From positions 1-64,000 of the forward strand of contig NZ_AXVR01000018.1 in assembly GCF_000484695.1 (NCBI RefSeq): DNA of 64,000 bases. Direction: 5' to 3'. Below, piece by piece: positions 1 to 8,948 of this stretch. The DNA comes from Salinispora cortesiana. Lineage in GTDB: Bacteria; Actinomycetota; Actinomycetes; Mycobacteriales; Micromonosporaceae. A program made the position numbers and the translations under genes. Each line of letters starts with the position of its first letter. Position 1 is the first letter of the stretch. The notes below the pieces were generated by a model, which was not told the DNA's origin, did no database searches, and was given only the letters and a program-made list of their open reading frames with translations.

Positions 1-186
1 GGTCAGGACCCGGCCCCGGTCGTGGACCGGCTGGAACCCGGGTTTGGCCAGTACCCTCGATATGCCCGCGGTCAGGCCGGTACGGTCGGCGAGCATCCGC
101 AGGCCCGCCACCCCCACCATCGCCACCACCCCGTCACCGTCAGCCGTGACGCGCAGGCCCTTCGACCATCCGGTAAGCTCACGCAC
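1..186 (-). CDS. IS1380-family transposase, N-terminal part, cut by the window edge
   Basis: Only the first ~62 residues are visible; the gene continues beyond base 1. The GTG at 186-184 follows a GGAGG about 10 bases upstream. The fragment reads ELTGWSKGLRVTADGDG, then a GVAGLRMLADRTGLT stretch and PGFQPVHDRGRVLT, which matches the conserved N-terminal region of actinobacterial IS1380 DDE transposases (an RVTADGxGVV strand, an LADRTGL helix and a HDRGRVL motif). The product would cut and join the ends of its own insertion sequence. The catalytic DDE residues lie outside the window, so it is unknown whether the copy is intact. Confidence 0.75.
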   Translation of the reverse strand, partial: MRELTGWSKGLRVTADGDGVVAMVGVAGLRMLADRTGLTAGISRVLAKPGFQPVHDRGRVLT

Positions 187-316
187 GTCGGAAGTGCCTC
201 CTCGCAAGAGATCCTGGTAGATGTCGCAATCACCATTTTCCCTTGCCTGGCAGGCACTTTCGCCTTTCCGGACCTCACGAAACCGTTACAAGATCACCAC
301 CTGGTGAATGTCCCGG
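187..316. mobile_element. End of the IS1380-type element and junction with an IS256 remnant
   Basis: Upstream of the transposase start the sequence carries no gene. It should hold the outer end of the IS1380-type element, somewhere around 270-300. Similarity to an IS256-family transposase stops near 317, so this IS probably inserted into, or recombined with, the IS256 copy. I could not define the terminal inverted repeat or a target duplication because the other end is off the window. Confidence 0.45.
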
Positions 317-487
317 GTTCAACGCGGCCTCCAGGACCGTCCTGGTCAACTGCTTGAGCCGCTCGCCCGAGCCCGTCAACGACAAGCCCTGCTTGGCTGC
401 GCGAGCCAGCTCGGCTACGGCCTTCGCCTCCGCGGACAGTCCGGACCGCTTCCTACCTCCGGTCTGGTCGTTCTGCGTCACGGCCAC
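275..487 (-). pseudogene. IS256 (mutator)-family transposase, N-terminal remnant
   Basis: From a GTG at 487-485 the product begins MAVTQNDQTGGRKRSGLSAE and continues through KGLSLTG-like and LKQLTRTVLEAALN blocks, which match the first ~57 residues of IS256-type transposases (family members continue with the EEMTEHLGY-like block). After residue 57 the similarity ends, and 13 unrelated residues lead to a stop. Full-length members are about 400 residues, so more than 85% is missing, including all catalytic acidic residues. The break coincides with the neighbouring IS1380-type end. It is a dead fragment. Confidence 0.7.
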
Positions 488-764
488 CGGTCACGGCGCC
501 TTCCGCACCGGGCACAACGCCTGGTAGGTCAGGCCGGAGACACCGTTGGCTCCACAGCTCTGCGACGCTACCTGGTCTGGGTTGTTGGAATGGGGTGTCG
601 CACCGCCAGCTTCGGGTGACCCGATCCCCGCACGGGCGAGGCGCTGCAGACATGGGGTAGCCGGGATCGTGGTTCGGGCCAGCACCGCCGGCTTTGCGAT
701 GCCACGCACGTGGTTGCCGGCGCGTCCCGCGCCTACCTGCCGCCGGACCGGCCGACGAGTCGGA
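488..764. other. Gene-free, probably IS-derived flank
   Basis: The stretch lies between the IS256 remnant and the AraC gene. Short open frames exist on both strands, but none has a recognisable motif or a convincing ribosome site. It probably contains the left end of the IS256 copy, but I could not mark the inverted repeat. Confidence 0.4.
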
Positions 765-1535
765 TCAGGCGGCGATAGCCTGGGTGGAGGAGGCGGTGTA
801 CTGCCGCTCGAAGGCGGCCTTCCGGGTGTCGAGGAGAGCGAGCAGGACCGGCGGGTCTAGCTTGGACACCGGCTTGAGTTGCGCATCGACGTCGTACCGT
901 TGGCGGCCACGGACGACGAGTGGTCCGACGGTTGCCACCATCACATTTTTGGGCTGAAGCCGGAATACCTCACCAGACATGGCGTGGCACAGCAAATACC
1001 ATGTCCCGTCCGGGACATTGGTGAAGCGGAAGTGGCCGGGCGTATCGAGGATTGCGCAGCGGATCGGCAGACCTTCCGGGATCCGATGCTGGAACAGTCC
1101 CATGAAGATCAGGCCGGGGGGTGAGCCGTGGCTGTCCACCGTGACTCGGCCGCATACGGTCGCACTTCCTGTCGAAACCTGCTGGGTGGCGATTCGTCCG
1201 GTGTAGCCACCCATCCGTCGGTAGGTCGTAGGCGGTAGTCCGACGCTTTTGGTGAACCGGGTGCTAAAGGTGCCGACGCTATTGTATCCCACGCGGAGGC
1301 TGATGTCGGTCACGTTCAGGTTGGTTGTTACGAGGAGCCGCTTCGCCTCCTGGAGTCGGATCGCCGAAAGAAATCGACCGGGTGAAACCCCAGTAACCCG
1401 CTGGAAGATCCGGGTGAAGTGAAACTTGCTAAACATGGCTGCTCGCGCCATATCGTCCACAGTTAATTGCTCAGAGAGGTTGTTCCGCATCTTATCGATG
1501 GCGCGAACGACGGCTCTTTCGGCGGCGTCCTGCAT
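765..1535 (-). CDS. AraC-family transcriptional regulator
   Basis: 256 residues. ATG 1535-1533 has a GGGGGAG site seven bases upstream. Residues ~10-110 form the two-helix-turn-helix AraC domain: the LTVDDMARAAMFSKFHFTRI block, the FQRVTGVSPGRF turn and the second HTH VTDISLRVGYNSVGTFSTRF. Unlike classic AraC, the DNA-binding domain is N-terminal. The C-terminal ~140 residues look like a beta-rich, carboxypeptidase-regulatory-type domain (VCGRVTVDS, GHFRFTNVPDGTWYLLCHA) that may sense a ligand. It is divergent from the MerR gene across ~425 bases and probably acts locally. The target is unknown. Confidence 0.8.
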   Translation of the reverse strand: MQDAAERAVVRAIDKMRNNLSEQLTVDDMARAAMFSKFHFTRIFQRVTGVSPGRFLSAIRLQEAKRLLVTTNLNVTDISLRVGYNSVGTFSTRFTKSVGLPPTTYRRMGGYTGRIATQQVSTGSATVCGRVTVDSHGSPPGLIFMGLFQHRIPEGLPIRCAILDTPGHFRFTNVPDGTWYLLCHAMSGEVFRLQPKNVMVATVGPLVVRGRQRYDVDAQLKPVSKLDPPVLLALLDTRKAAFERQYTASSTQAIAA

Positions 1536-1960
1536 TTCAAATCTCCCCCAGAACGTGCGGACATGGTTGCGGCATTGCTGAGGTTGTTGCCATTACTGCA
1601 AACAGATCTTCGGCAATTTATTGCCGCTAGTGGGCTGATATTAGCCTAGCTCCAGGTGCCGGTCAAGGCGAAGAGTTGCCGAAGGGTAGCTCAGCGTTAT
1701 GGCGGTGGTCTTATCAATTCTTGCCCTTAGTCCGCATGTGGTGCTAACCACTTCTGGGCGTTGGCGCTACAGTTTTGTCTCTTGGAACTCGCCACTATCC
1801 AAACATGCTGCGGTCGGTAAGCAGTGGGGTCGATTTCGCCTGGTCAGTGTGGGTTGGTGTGGGTCCGTCGGGTCGGTGACGGCTACCAAAAATCGATGAA
1901 TGGCCCTTTGCTGATACCTGTGGCAGGATTGCTCCGCAACGTTTTGCCAGGGGAGGACGC
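1536..1960. promoter_or_regulatory. Divergent intergenic region between the AraC and MerR regulator genes
   Basis: These 425 bases are AT-richer than their surroundings, especially 1575-1660, as expected for two divergent promoters. I see no gene and no clear operator. Short frames here have no ribosome site. Confidence 0.4.
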
Positions 1961-2578
1961 TTGCGAATCTCGGAGCTATGTCGGCAAAGTGGCGTTTCAG
2001 TCCCGACGATCAAGTTTTACCTGCGCGAAGGACTTCTGCCGCCTGGGAATCCCACTGGCCGGAACCAGGCTGACTACGGTGAGCGGCATCTGCGACGTAT
2101 CCGCCTCATTCGCACGCTGACCGGGGTTGGCGGTCTTGATCTCGCCTCCGTGCGCGGCGTCCTCGCTGCGATTGATGATGATCAAGTTTCGTTGGCCGAG
2201 GCCTATCGGGTCCTGGACCGAGCGCTCGCCCTTGACGGCGCCAATTCGCTCGGGCCGTTGGCCCTGGCCTGCGCCCGGGAGGAGGTCGAGGCGCTGGTGG
2301 CGTCGCTGGGCTGGAGCCCTCATGTCAGCGCGGATGGGCGGGAGGTGCTGACCGAGGTGCTGGCGAGCCTGCGCCTTCTCGGCTGCGACGCGGGTGTCGC
2401 CTTCTTCGCCCCTTTTGCTCGGGCGGCGGAGGAGGTGGCGCGGGCCGAGCTGGAGCTGGCCAGTGCGGCCGACGAGAATAACCGGAAGGGCCCGGCAATG
2501 GTCCGCGGAGTGCTGTTCGGGGTGGCCCTGGCCGCCCTGCGCCGGATGGCGCGTGAACATCACTTGGCACTGCGATGA
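1961..2578 (+). CDS. MerR-family transcriptional regulator
   Basis: 205 residues. The TTG start at 1961 is chosen because GGGGAGG lies seven bases upstream and the product then begins exactly at the MerR winged helix: MRISELCRQSGVSVPTIKFY, the YLREGLLPPG wing and the YGERHLRRIRLIRTL second helix. The remaining residues form the dimerisation helix and a helical C-terminal domain without the Cys/His metal pattern of metal-sensing MerR proteins, so a small-molecule or structural role is more likely. It belongs to the actinobacterial MerR subgroup with an Ala-rich C-terminal half. It is followed by ~350 non-coding bases, so it is probably transcribed alone. Confidence 0.8.
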   Translation: MRISELCRQSGVSVPTIKFYLREGLLPPGNPTGRNQADYGERHLRRIRLIRTLTGVGGLDLASVRGVLAAIDDDQVSLAEAYRVLDRALALDGANSLGPLALACAREEVEALVASLGWSPHVSADGREVLTEVLASLRLLGCDAGVAFFAPFARAAEEVARAELELASAADENNRKGPAMVRGVLFGVALAALRRMAREHHLALR

Positions 2579-2684
2579 ACCCAGCTACATCAAAGAGGCT
2601 GAGCGCCGTCCTGAGCTGATGTCTATCAGTGCAGGTGAGCCACGGTTCAGCCATTGAGCAACTTTTGAGAAGAACTCCGGCGGT

Positions 2685-2713
2685 GCTCCCGGCACGATAA
2701 GTGTGCTGGGAGC
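2685..2713 (+). terminator. Hairpin downstream of the MerR gene
   Basis: GCTCCC at 2685 pairs with GGGAGC at 2708, and inner GCAC/GTG(T)GC bases extend the stem around a GATAA loop. Outer GAACT/AGTTC bases can add to it. There is no T-run, which is normal for high-GC actinobacteria. The rest of 2579-2930 shows no gene and should hold the promoter of the next operon. Confidence 0.4.
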
Positions 2714-2930
2714 CAGTTCCAGCCTATCTCAACGGCCGACAGCATGAAGGGATTGCCGGGCCATTTGTTGATCGGCTGAGAACTGTAACGCCCTCAGTAA
2801 GATAGCCGTGTCGCGACAATAGGTCGCGTCTAATCTGTCCCTTGGCTGCTGGTGACCACCGGTCCGCCCCGACCTGTCGGCTGAATTGCCGTATCCGGAA
2901 TCGGTAGTGGCCCTTACCTGGAGGGAACCA

Positions 2931-4904
2931 TTGTCACCCCAACCTGTCGGTGTGATCCGTCGAACGCTTCCCGCACTCCTCGTGCTCGTCCTGGCGGCCG
3001 CGCTTTTCGCGGTGGCCCGCCTGCCGACCGCGTCGGCCTCCGAACGGCAGGCGCTCGCCTCCCGGTACGGCTTCACGGAACTGCCTATCGCGCTACCGCC
3101 GGGGCTGCCCCAGCGGACGGTCCGGCCGGTCAACCCGTCCTACGAGCACATCCGGGCTTGGGTGTCATCGGTGGGTGCGGCGATCGCAATCAACGATCTC
3201 GACGGTGACCGGCTCGCCAACGATCTGTGCCTGGTGGACACCCGGAGCGACACCGTGGTCGTCACACCGTCGCCGGACGGGCCGGCCCGGTACGCGCCGT
3301 TTGTGCTCGACCCGAAGCCACTGCCCACGCACTCGGCGATGGCGCCGATGGGCTGCGTCCCCGGCGACTTCAACGGTGACGGCCTGATCGACTTGTTGGT
3401 CTACTACTGGGGTCGTACGCCGGTGCTGTTCATGCATCGCGCCGGCGCGAGTTCGACACTCGGCGCGGCGACGTTCCAGCCGACTGAGTTGATCGCCGAG
3501 CAGAACTCCAACAACGGCGTCTACCAGGGCAAGCTGTGGAACACCAACGCCGTCGCGGTCGCCGACTTCGACGGCGACGGACACCCGGACATCGGGGTGT
3601 TCAACTACTTTCCGGACAGTCAGGTACTTGACCCTGCCGGTCAGCCGAACGTTGAGATGAATCACTCGCTGTCGCACGCCGAGAACGCCGGCGGCGCACA
3701 CCTCCTGCGTTGGGTCTCCGCCACCACCGGCGACCAGCCAACGGTGACCTACGTCGAGGAGCCAGCCATCAAGCCGCAGTACGCCACGGGCTGGACGCTC
3801 GGCGCGGGCTCGGCAGATATCGATGGTGATCTCCTGCCGGAACTCTACCTGGCCAACGACTTCGGCAAGGATCGCTTCTTCCACAACGTCTCCACCCCAG
3901 GCAAGATTCGTTTTGAGCTGGCCGAGGGGCAGCGGGGTGCCTTCACCCCTAAATCGCTGGTCATCGGGCATGACTCATTCAAGGGAATGTCGATCGAGTT
4001 CGGCGACCTGAGCGGTAGCGGCCGCTTCGACATGTTTGTCAGCAACATCACCACCTCCTGGGGCCTGGAGGAGAGCACCTTCGTCTGGATGAACAACGCA
4101 CTCGACGCTGCTGACGCCCAGAAACGACTGAGCCAGGGGATCGCGGTCTTCGACAACAAGGCGGCCTCGCTCAACCTGGCCTGGGTCGGATGGGGGTGGG
4201 ACGCCAAGATAGCGGACTTCAACAACAGCGGCGAGATGTCCGTTGTGCAGACCGCCGGCTTCGTCAAGGGTGAGACCAACCGCTGGAACCTGCTCCAGGA
4301 ACTGGCGATGAGCAACGACCTCATGCTGCGGAACCCGGCCATGTGGCCGAACGCTGAGCCGGGGGATGACATCGCCGGTTCCCAGCCCTTCGCCTTCTGG
4401 GTGCGGGAGGGGAACGGCCGTTATGCCGACATCGCCGCCGAACTCGGCATGACCGACACGACGCCCAGCCGTGGCGTGGCGGTCGCCGATACCAACGGTG
4501 ACGGCGGTCAGGACTTTGCCGTGGCCCGACAGTGGGATGCTCCGTCCTACTACCGCAACGACCTCCCCGGCCAGGACAACTTCCTCGGCCTCCGGCTCTA
4601 CCGGCCGGCAGCCCCGGGCGCTTCGGCCGGCGTGCCCGGTACCCCCGCCTATGGCGCCAAGGTCATCGTCCGTACCACCGACGGTCGTACCCGGGTGGCG
4701 CAGCTCGACGGTGGCAGCGGCCACTCGGGCAAGCGCAGCTTTGACGTCTTTTTCGGACTCGGTGAAGCCGGTAGCCAACCAGTCTCCGCCGAGATCCATT
4801 GGCGCGACCGCACCGGCAATCCGCACATGCAGACCCTCAACCTCACGGCCGGCTGGCACGACCTGCTGCTCACCGATGAAGCTCAGGAGATGAAGGCACA
4901 ATGA
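2931..4904 (+). CDS. unbV: UnbV-like CRTAC1/ASPIC FG-GAP repeat protein
   Basis: 657 residues from TTG 2931, which has GGAGGG six bases upstream; an ATG-less extension to 2886 is less likely. Residues ~11-30 form a hydrophobic signal/anchor segment ending near SAS, so export is predicted. At least five FG-GAP/VCBS calcium-loop repeats are visible (DLDGDRLAND, DFNGDGLIDL, DFDGDGHPDI, DIDGDLLPEL, DTNGDGGQDF), giving a beta-propeller. The C-terminus has an ASPIC/UnbV domain (GGSGHSGKRSFDVFFGLGE). In enediyne clusters this family is one of the conserved accessory proteins of unknown biochemical role beside the iterative PKS. Here it overlaps unbU by four bases and no PKS is in view. Confidence 0.8.
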   Translation: MSPQPVGVIRRTLPALLVLVLAAALFAVARLPTASASERQALASRYGFTELPIALPPGLPQRTVRPVNPSYEHIRAWVSSVGAAIAINDLDGDRLANDLCLVDTRSDTVVVTPSPDGPARYAPFVLDPKPLPTHSAMAPMGCVPGDFNGDGLIDLLVYYWGRTPVLFMHRAGASSTLGAATFQPTELIAEQNSNNGVYQGKLWNTNAVAVADFDGDGHPDIGVFNYFPDSQVLDPAGQPNVEMNHSLSHAENAGGAHLLRWVSATTGDQPTVTYVEEPAIKPQYATGWTLGAGSADIDGDLLPELYLANDFGKDRFFHNVSTPGKIRFELAEGQRGAFTPKSLVIGHDSFKGMSIEFGDLSGSGRFDMFVSNITTSWGLEESTFVWMNNALDAADAQKRLSQGIAVFDNKAASLNLAWVGWGWDAKIADFNNSGEMSVVQTAGFVKGETNRWNLLQELAMSNDLMLRNPAMWPNAEPGDDIAGSQPFAFWVREGNGRYADIAAELGMTDTTPSRGVAVADTNGDGGQDFAVARQWDAPSYYRNDLPGQDNFLGLRLYRPAAPGASAGVPGTPAYGAKVIVRTTDGRTRVAQLDGGSGHSGKRSFDVFFGLGEAGSQPVSAEIHWRDRTGNPHMQTLNLTAGWHDLLLTDEAQEMKAQ

Positions 4905-5980
4905 CCGACGTCCGAGACAGCGTCCAGGCTGATGCGGGGGCAGCCGGCGCCGCGCCGCCAGCCGACACCGCTTCACCCCGCACCGCCACCGTCGCCAGTT
5001 TCGATCGCCACGCCCCGGCTACCCGGGACGCCCCACCGCGGATGGGCAGTCGCGATCCCCGCTACCTGGCACTGCGAAACTTCGCGATCTCCATCAGCGT
5101 CTTCAACATTCTCGGCTACACGGTGCTCGGCTTCGAGCAGCCGTGGACCTGGCCACTCTTCGCCGTGGCCGTCGGCTACGCCATTGAGATCATCGTCGAA
5201 GTGACCACCGCCTGGGCGCACCGTCGGCGGCCGGCTTTCCTGGGCAACGGTGCCTGGGGTGTCTATACCTTCCTGCTGCCGGCGCACATCACCGCGCTCG
5301 CGGCGAACATGCTGCTCTATGCCAACGACCAGTTCTGGCCAATCGCGTTCGCGGTCGTGGTCGCGATCGGGCAGAAGGCGCTCTTCCAGGCGCCCATCCG
5401 CGGCCGGATGCGGCACTTCATGAACCCGTCCAACCTCGGCATCACGGTGACCCTGCTCGTCTTCTCCTGGGTCAACATCGCTCCGCCGTACCACTTCACC
5501 GAGAACGTGCCAGACGTGATGCAGATCCTCGTGCCACTGATCATTATCACCGCCGGTACCGTCCTCAACGGCGTTCTCACCAAGAAGATCCCACTCATCG
5601 TGGGTTGGGTCGGCGGCTTCGTGATCCAGGCTGTGCTGCGGCACTTCATCTGGGACGTGCAGCTCTGGGCGGCCCTCGTGCCCATCAGTGGCGTCGCGTT
5701 CGTCCTGTTCACCAACTACATGATCACCGACCCGGGCACCACCCCCATGAAGGGTCGAGCCCAGTTCATCTTCGGCGCCTCGGTGGCCGCGGTCTACGGC
5801 GTGCTGATGGTCTTCAACGTCGTCTACACCCTGTTCTTCGCGGTGACCCTCGTCTGCCTGGGTCGCGGACTGATCTGGTGGGGGATCTGGCTGCGGGACC
5901 GGTTGCGGGAGCGGGGCACAGCCGAGGAGCCGGCCGCCGCGGCCGCTCCGCTGGTGGGAGCGAGTGCGCGCCCGGCGTGA
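4901..5980 (+). CDS. unbU: UnbU-like integral membrane protein (RnfD/NqrB-related)
   Basis: 359 residues. ATG 4901 overlaps the unbV stop (ATGA), so the two are translationally coupled. A Pro/Ala-rich cytosolic N-terminus (~55 residues) precedes about nine hydrophobic helices. The TNYMITDPGTTP motif resembles the flavin/quinone-site loop of RnfD/NqrB ion-pumping subunits, and NPSNLGITVTLL is also typical of that fold. In enediyne loci, UnbU is the conserved membrane partner of UnbV and has been proposed to act in cofactor or electron handling; the function is not proved. The pairing and sizes match enediyne unbV/unbU closely. The genes after it (hemerythrin, radical SAM) suggest an oxygen or redox-linked role here. 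Confidence 0.8.
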   Translation: MTDVRDSVQADAGAAGAAPPADTASPRTATVASFDRHAPATRDAPPRMGSRDPRYLALRNFAISISVFNILGYTVLGFEQPWTWPLFAVAVGYAIEIIVEVTTAWAHRRRPAFLGNGAWGVYTFLLPAHITALAANMLLYANDQFWPIAFAVVVAIGQKALFQAPIRGRMRHFMNPSNLGITVTLLVFSWVNIAPPYHFTENVPDVMQILVPLIIITAGTVLNGVLTKKIPLIVGWVGGFVIQAVLRHFIWDVQLWAALVPISGVAFVLFTNYMITDPGTTPMKGRAQFIFGASVAAVYGVLMVFNVVYTLFFAVTLVCLGRGLIWWGIWLRDRLRERGTAEEPAAAAAPLVGASARPA

Positions 5981-6190
5981 CCCCGCCGGGTGCGACGGCG
6001 CCCAAACGTCCCGATCTCGGGACGTAGGTCGACGGCCGGTCCGCCGCCTCTGGGCGGACCGGCCGTCGCTTCCGGGGCGTCCGGGGTAGGTGACCTACTT
6101 CAGATGAGGGCAGGCCGAACGACCCTAGGTGCTCCGGGTTTACCGGGGCAAGGTAGATGTATTCCCCACATCACGGTCGGGAGGTCGGTC

Positions 6191-6643
6191 ATGTGTAACT
6201 ACTGCGGCTGTCGGGAGTTCCCGTTGATCGGGCAACTGACCGCCGAACACGAGGCGATCGCCAATGCTGCCGGGCGCCTGCGCACAGCGATCAACTCTGG
6301 CGCGGACAACCGTATTGATCTTCTCGACGACCTGCTGGCGCTGCTGATGCCGCACACCGAAACCGAGGAACGCGGCCTCTTTCTCGAGCTGCGCGCCGAG
6401 GGCAGCCTCACCGAAGCGGTGGAGCAGCTCTGCGACGAGCACGACGACATCCACGGCGTCCTCAGCACCGTCGACCGTGCGGCACCGGACTGGCCGGCGG
6501 TGCTGGCCGCCCTGGACCGGCTGCACCGGCACATCGACAACGAGGAACACGGGCTGTTCCCGGCCGCGGTCATCGCGCTGCCGATATCCGCCTGGGACCG
6601 GCTGACCCCGCAGCAGTCAGACGCCGCGGCCCAGCAGGCGTGA
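6191..6643 (+). CDS. Hemerythrin-domain protein with Cys-rich N-terminus
   Basis: 150 residues. ATG 6191 has GGGAGG seven bases upstream; the frame is open further upstream but without a ribosome site. The protein starts MCNYCGC, three cysteines within seven residues, then shows the four-helix hemerythrin ligand pattern: EHEAI, LLMPHTETEERGLF, EHDDIHG and HIDNEEHGLFP. It should bind a di-iron centre that senses or carries O2 or NO. Its stop overlaps the start of the radical SAM gene by one base, so the two products are probably made together. The N-terminal CxxCxC cluster is reminiscent of an extra metal or Fe-S site. Confidence 0.8.
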   Translation: MCNYCGCREFPLIGQLTAEHEAIANAAGRLRTAINSGADNRIDLLDDLLALLMPHTETEERGLFLELRAEGSLTEAVEQLCDEHDDIHGVLSTVDRAAPDWPAVLAALDRLHRHIDNEEHGLFPAAVIALPISAWDRLTPQQSDAAAQQA

Positions 6644-7887
6644 TGCCACCGCCGACGGTGCGGCAGCGCCCCACGACGCCGAGCCGACAGCAGGCGTCGC
6701 GCCGGAGTCCGGGCGCTCCGGTGCGGACACCGAAACAGAACGTGGGGGAGCGTCCCTTCATCGTGATCTGGGAGGCCACCCAGGCGTGCCCACTGGCCTG
6801 TCTGCACTGTCGGGCCTCCGCCCGCCCCGATCGGGACCGCGCCGAGCTGAACACTGAACAGGCCACCGCACTGATGATGCAGATTGCCGAGTTCGGCCGA
6901 CCCGCGCCACTGTTCGTGATCACGGGCGGGGACCCGTTCCAGCGCCCCGACCTGGAGTTGTTGGTCCGCCGCGGCACCGAGCTCGGCCTGCCCGTGTCGG
7001 TCTCGCCATCGGGCACCCCCACCCTCACCCGTCCGGCGCTGGCCGCGGTGCAGGCTGCCGGGGCACGGGCGGTCTCGCTGAGCCTCGACGCTGCCACCGC
7101 CGCTGGACACGACGGCTTCCGGGGTGTCCCCGGGGTGTGGGACCTGACCATGCAAGCCTGGCGCGATGCCGCCGACCTGGGCCTGAAGCTGCAGATCAAC
7201 AGTACCGTGACCAGGAATAACGTCCACGATCTGCCGGAGCTTGCCGCCCAGGTACGCGACTTCGGCGCGCTGCTCTGGAGCGTCTTCTTCCTCGTCCCGA
7301 CCGGGCGGGGTCAGGCGCTGCGGAGCCTGGACGCCGCCCAGACCGAGGACGTGCTCAACGTGCTGTACGACCTCGGTGAGACCATCGCGGTCAAGGCCAC
7401 CGAGGCACACCACTTTCGTCGGGTCTGCCTGCAACGCGAGGCACTGGCCCGGCAGGGCGACGACCACGTCCGCCTCCTCGGCCTCGGGCGGCTGTACCGG
7501 CAACTGCGCGACGACCTCGATTCGCGCGGGTTGACCGGCAGCGCCGGCCGGGTCCGGCGTGCGCCGCTACGGGTGAGTGCCGGCAACGGGTTCGTCTTCG
7601 TGTCCCACCGCGGCGACGTGCACCCCAGCGGCTTCCTGCCGGTAGCGGCGGGCAACGTACGGCAGCGATCGCTCCGCGACATCTACCGGGACGCTGCGCT
7701 GTTCACCGCGCTGCGCGATCCGGATCGGCTCGGCGGTCGCTGCGGCGCCTGCGAGTTTCGCACCGCCTGCGGCGGATCACGGGCTCGGGCGTATGCGGTG
7801 ACCGGCGACATCTGGGCCGAGGAGCCGTCCTGTAGCTATCGGCCCGGCTCCTTTCCATACCAGGCGGCGCTGTCTCTCCCCGAGTAG
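6643..7887 (+). CDS. Radical SAM/SPASM protein (TIGR04053-like)
   Basis: 414 residues from ATG 6643, which overlaps the hemerythrin stop; GTG 6640 is an alternative. The CPLACLHC motif (CX3CX2C) near residue 50 binds the SAM [4Fe-4S] cluster, TGGDPF is the following SAM-binding glycine motif, and SLDAATAAGHDGFRG fits the radical SAM barrel. The C-terminus has a SPASM-like cysteine set (CGACEFRTACGG, later a lone Cys), suggesting auxiliary Fe-S clusters. The overall layout matches the TIGR04053 family, relatives of heme-modifying and peptide-modifying enzymes. The substrate is unknown. No precursor peptide is visible between it and the next gene. Confidence 0.8.
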   Translation: MPPPTVRQRPTTPSRQQASRRSPGAPVRTPKQNVGERPFIVIWEATQACPLACLHCRASARPDRDRAELNTEQATALMMQIAEFGRPAPLFVITGGDPFQRPDLELLVRRGTELGLPVSVSPSGTPTLTRPALAAVQAAGARAVSLSLDAATAAGHDGFRGVPGVWDLTMQAWRDAADLGLKLQINSTVTRNNVHDLPELAAQVRDFGALLWSVFFLVPTGRGQALRSLDAAQTEDVLNVLYDLGETIAVKATEAHHFRRVCLQREALARQGDDHVRLLGLGRLYRQLRDDLDSRGLTGSAGRVRRAPLRVSAGNGFVFVSHRGDVHPSGFLPVAAGNVRQRSLRDIYRDAALFTALRDPDRLGGRCGACEFRTACGGSRARAYAVTGDIWAEEPSCSYRPGSFPYQAALSLPE

Positions 7888-8003
7888 CGGCGACCGGCGT
7901 CGGGTGCGAGTGAAGTAGCAACACATCGCGAACCGGGTCACGGTGGCCGGTGGTCGGTTAATCCGGTTGGTTGGCCGCGCCACCGTCGGCTTAGGATCCC
8001 CGC

Positions 8004-8948
8004 ATGCCTGCCGCGCCCGTGCTCACCACCGACCTCGCTACCGCCTATCGCGAGCTCTCCGACCTGCGCGCTGCGGTGCTCGACGGCGACTGGGTCGCAC
8101 TGCGACGTTTGGTCGACGGTCAACCTCCGGCTACCCGGACCGAAATGATCTCTTACGCGGGCTCGCTGCCACCGACCATGGCGCTCGCCCAGTGTCAGGT
8201 CGAAGCTGACCCGGCCGACGGGCTCGCCGCCGCGCTGCTCGGCAAGTGCCTGATCGTGAAGGCCTGGGAGGTACGAACCGGCTATCAGGCCCAGCATGTC
8301 AGCCAGAACCAGTTCCGCGAGTTCCACCAGATCCTGGGGGGCGCCGAGCGGATGTTGATTGACGCCGCCGCGTACCAGCCGGGTGATCCGGCGATCTGGT
8401 ACTGCCGCCTGCTCACCGCCCGAGGTCTGGAACTCGGCCAGGCTGAGGCACGTCGCCGCTACGACCGGCTCGCCGAGAGCGACCCGCACCATCTGCCGGG
8501 GCAGCTGCAGTACCTGCAGCAGATCTGTCCGAAGTGGGGTGGCTCGTTCGACGAGATGCACTCCTTCGCCTGGGCGGCGATGTCGGCTGCGCCGGAGGGC
8601 GCAGCACAGGGCAGCTTGGTCGCCCAAGCCCACTACGAGCACCTGATCGGCCTTGAGGGCAGACAACAGGACGACTACCGCAAGGACCTTCGGGTCCGGG
8701 AGGAGCTACGCGAGGCTGCCGCCCGGTCGGTGCTGCATCCGGCATTCGGCACGGAACACGGCTGGGTCGACGCGGTCAGCCGGTTCGCATTGATCTACAG
8801 CGTACTCGGCGACCACGCCCTCGCAGCCCCATACTTCGCCGCGGTCGGCAACCTGGTCAGTGAAAGCGTCTGGGGATACTTCAATGACCCAGTGGAGACG
8901 TTCGACGATTTTCGCCGTGAGGCGATGACGAAGGGTGGCTGGCGATGA
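8004..8948 (+). CDS. DUF4034-like helical protein
   Basis: 314 residues, ATG 8004. There are no membrane segments or signal. The sequence is helical with TPR-like spacing (PTMALAQCQVEADPADGLAA, LIVKAWEVRTGYQAQHVS), and the PWYCRLLTARGL-like block and HSFAWAAMSAAPEG resemble DUF4034 proteins of actinobacteria, whose function is unknown. The last four bases overlap the start of the M16 peptidase gene, so the two are translationally coupled and may form a functional pair. It might act as an adaptor for the peptidase; that is inference only. Confidence 0.6.
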   Translation: MPAAPVLTTDLATAYRELSDLRAAVLDGDWVALRRLVDGQPPATRTEMISYAGSLPPTMALAQCQVEADPADGLAAALLGKCLIVKAWEVRTGYQAQHVSQNQFREFHQILGGAERMLIDAAAYQPGDPAIWYCRLLTARGLELGQAEARRRYDRLAESDPHHLPGQLQYLQQICPKWGGSFDEMHSFAWAAMSAAPEGAAQGSLVAQAHYEHLIGLEGRQQDDYRKDLRVREELREAAARSVLHPAFGTEHGWVDAVSRFALIYSVLGDHALAAPYFAAVGNLVSESVWGYFNDPVETFDDFRREAMTKGGWR

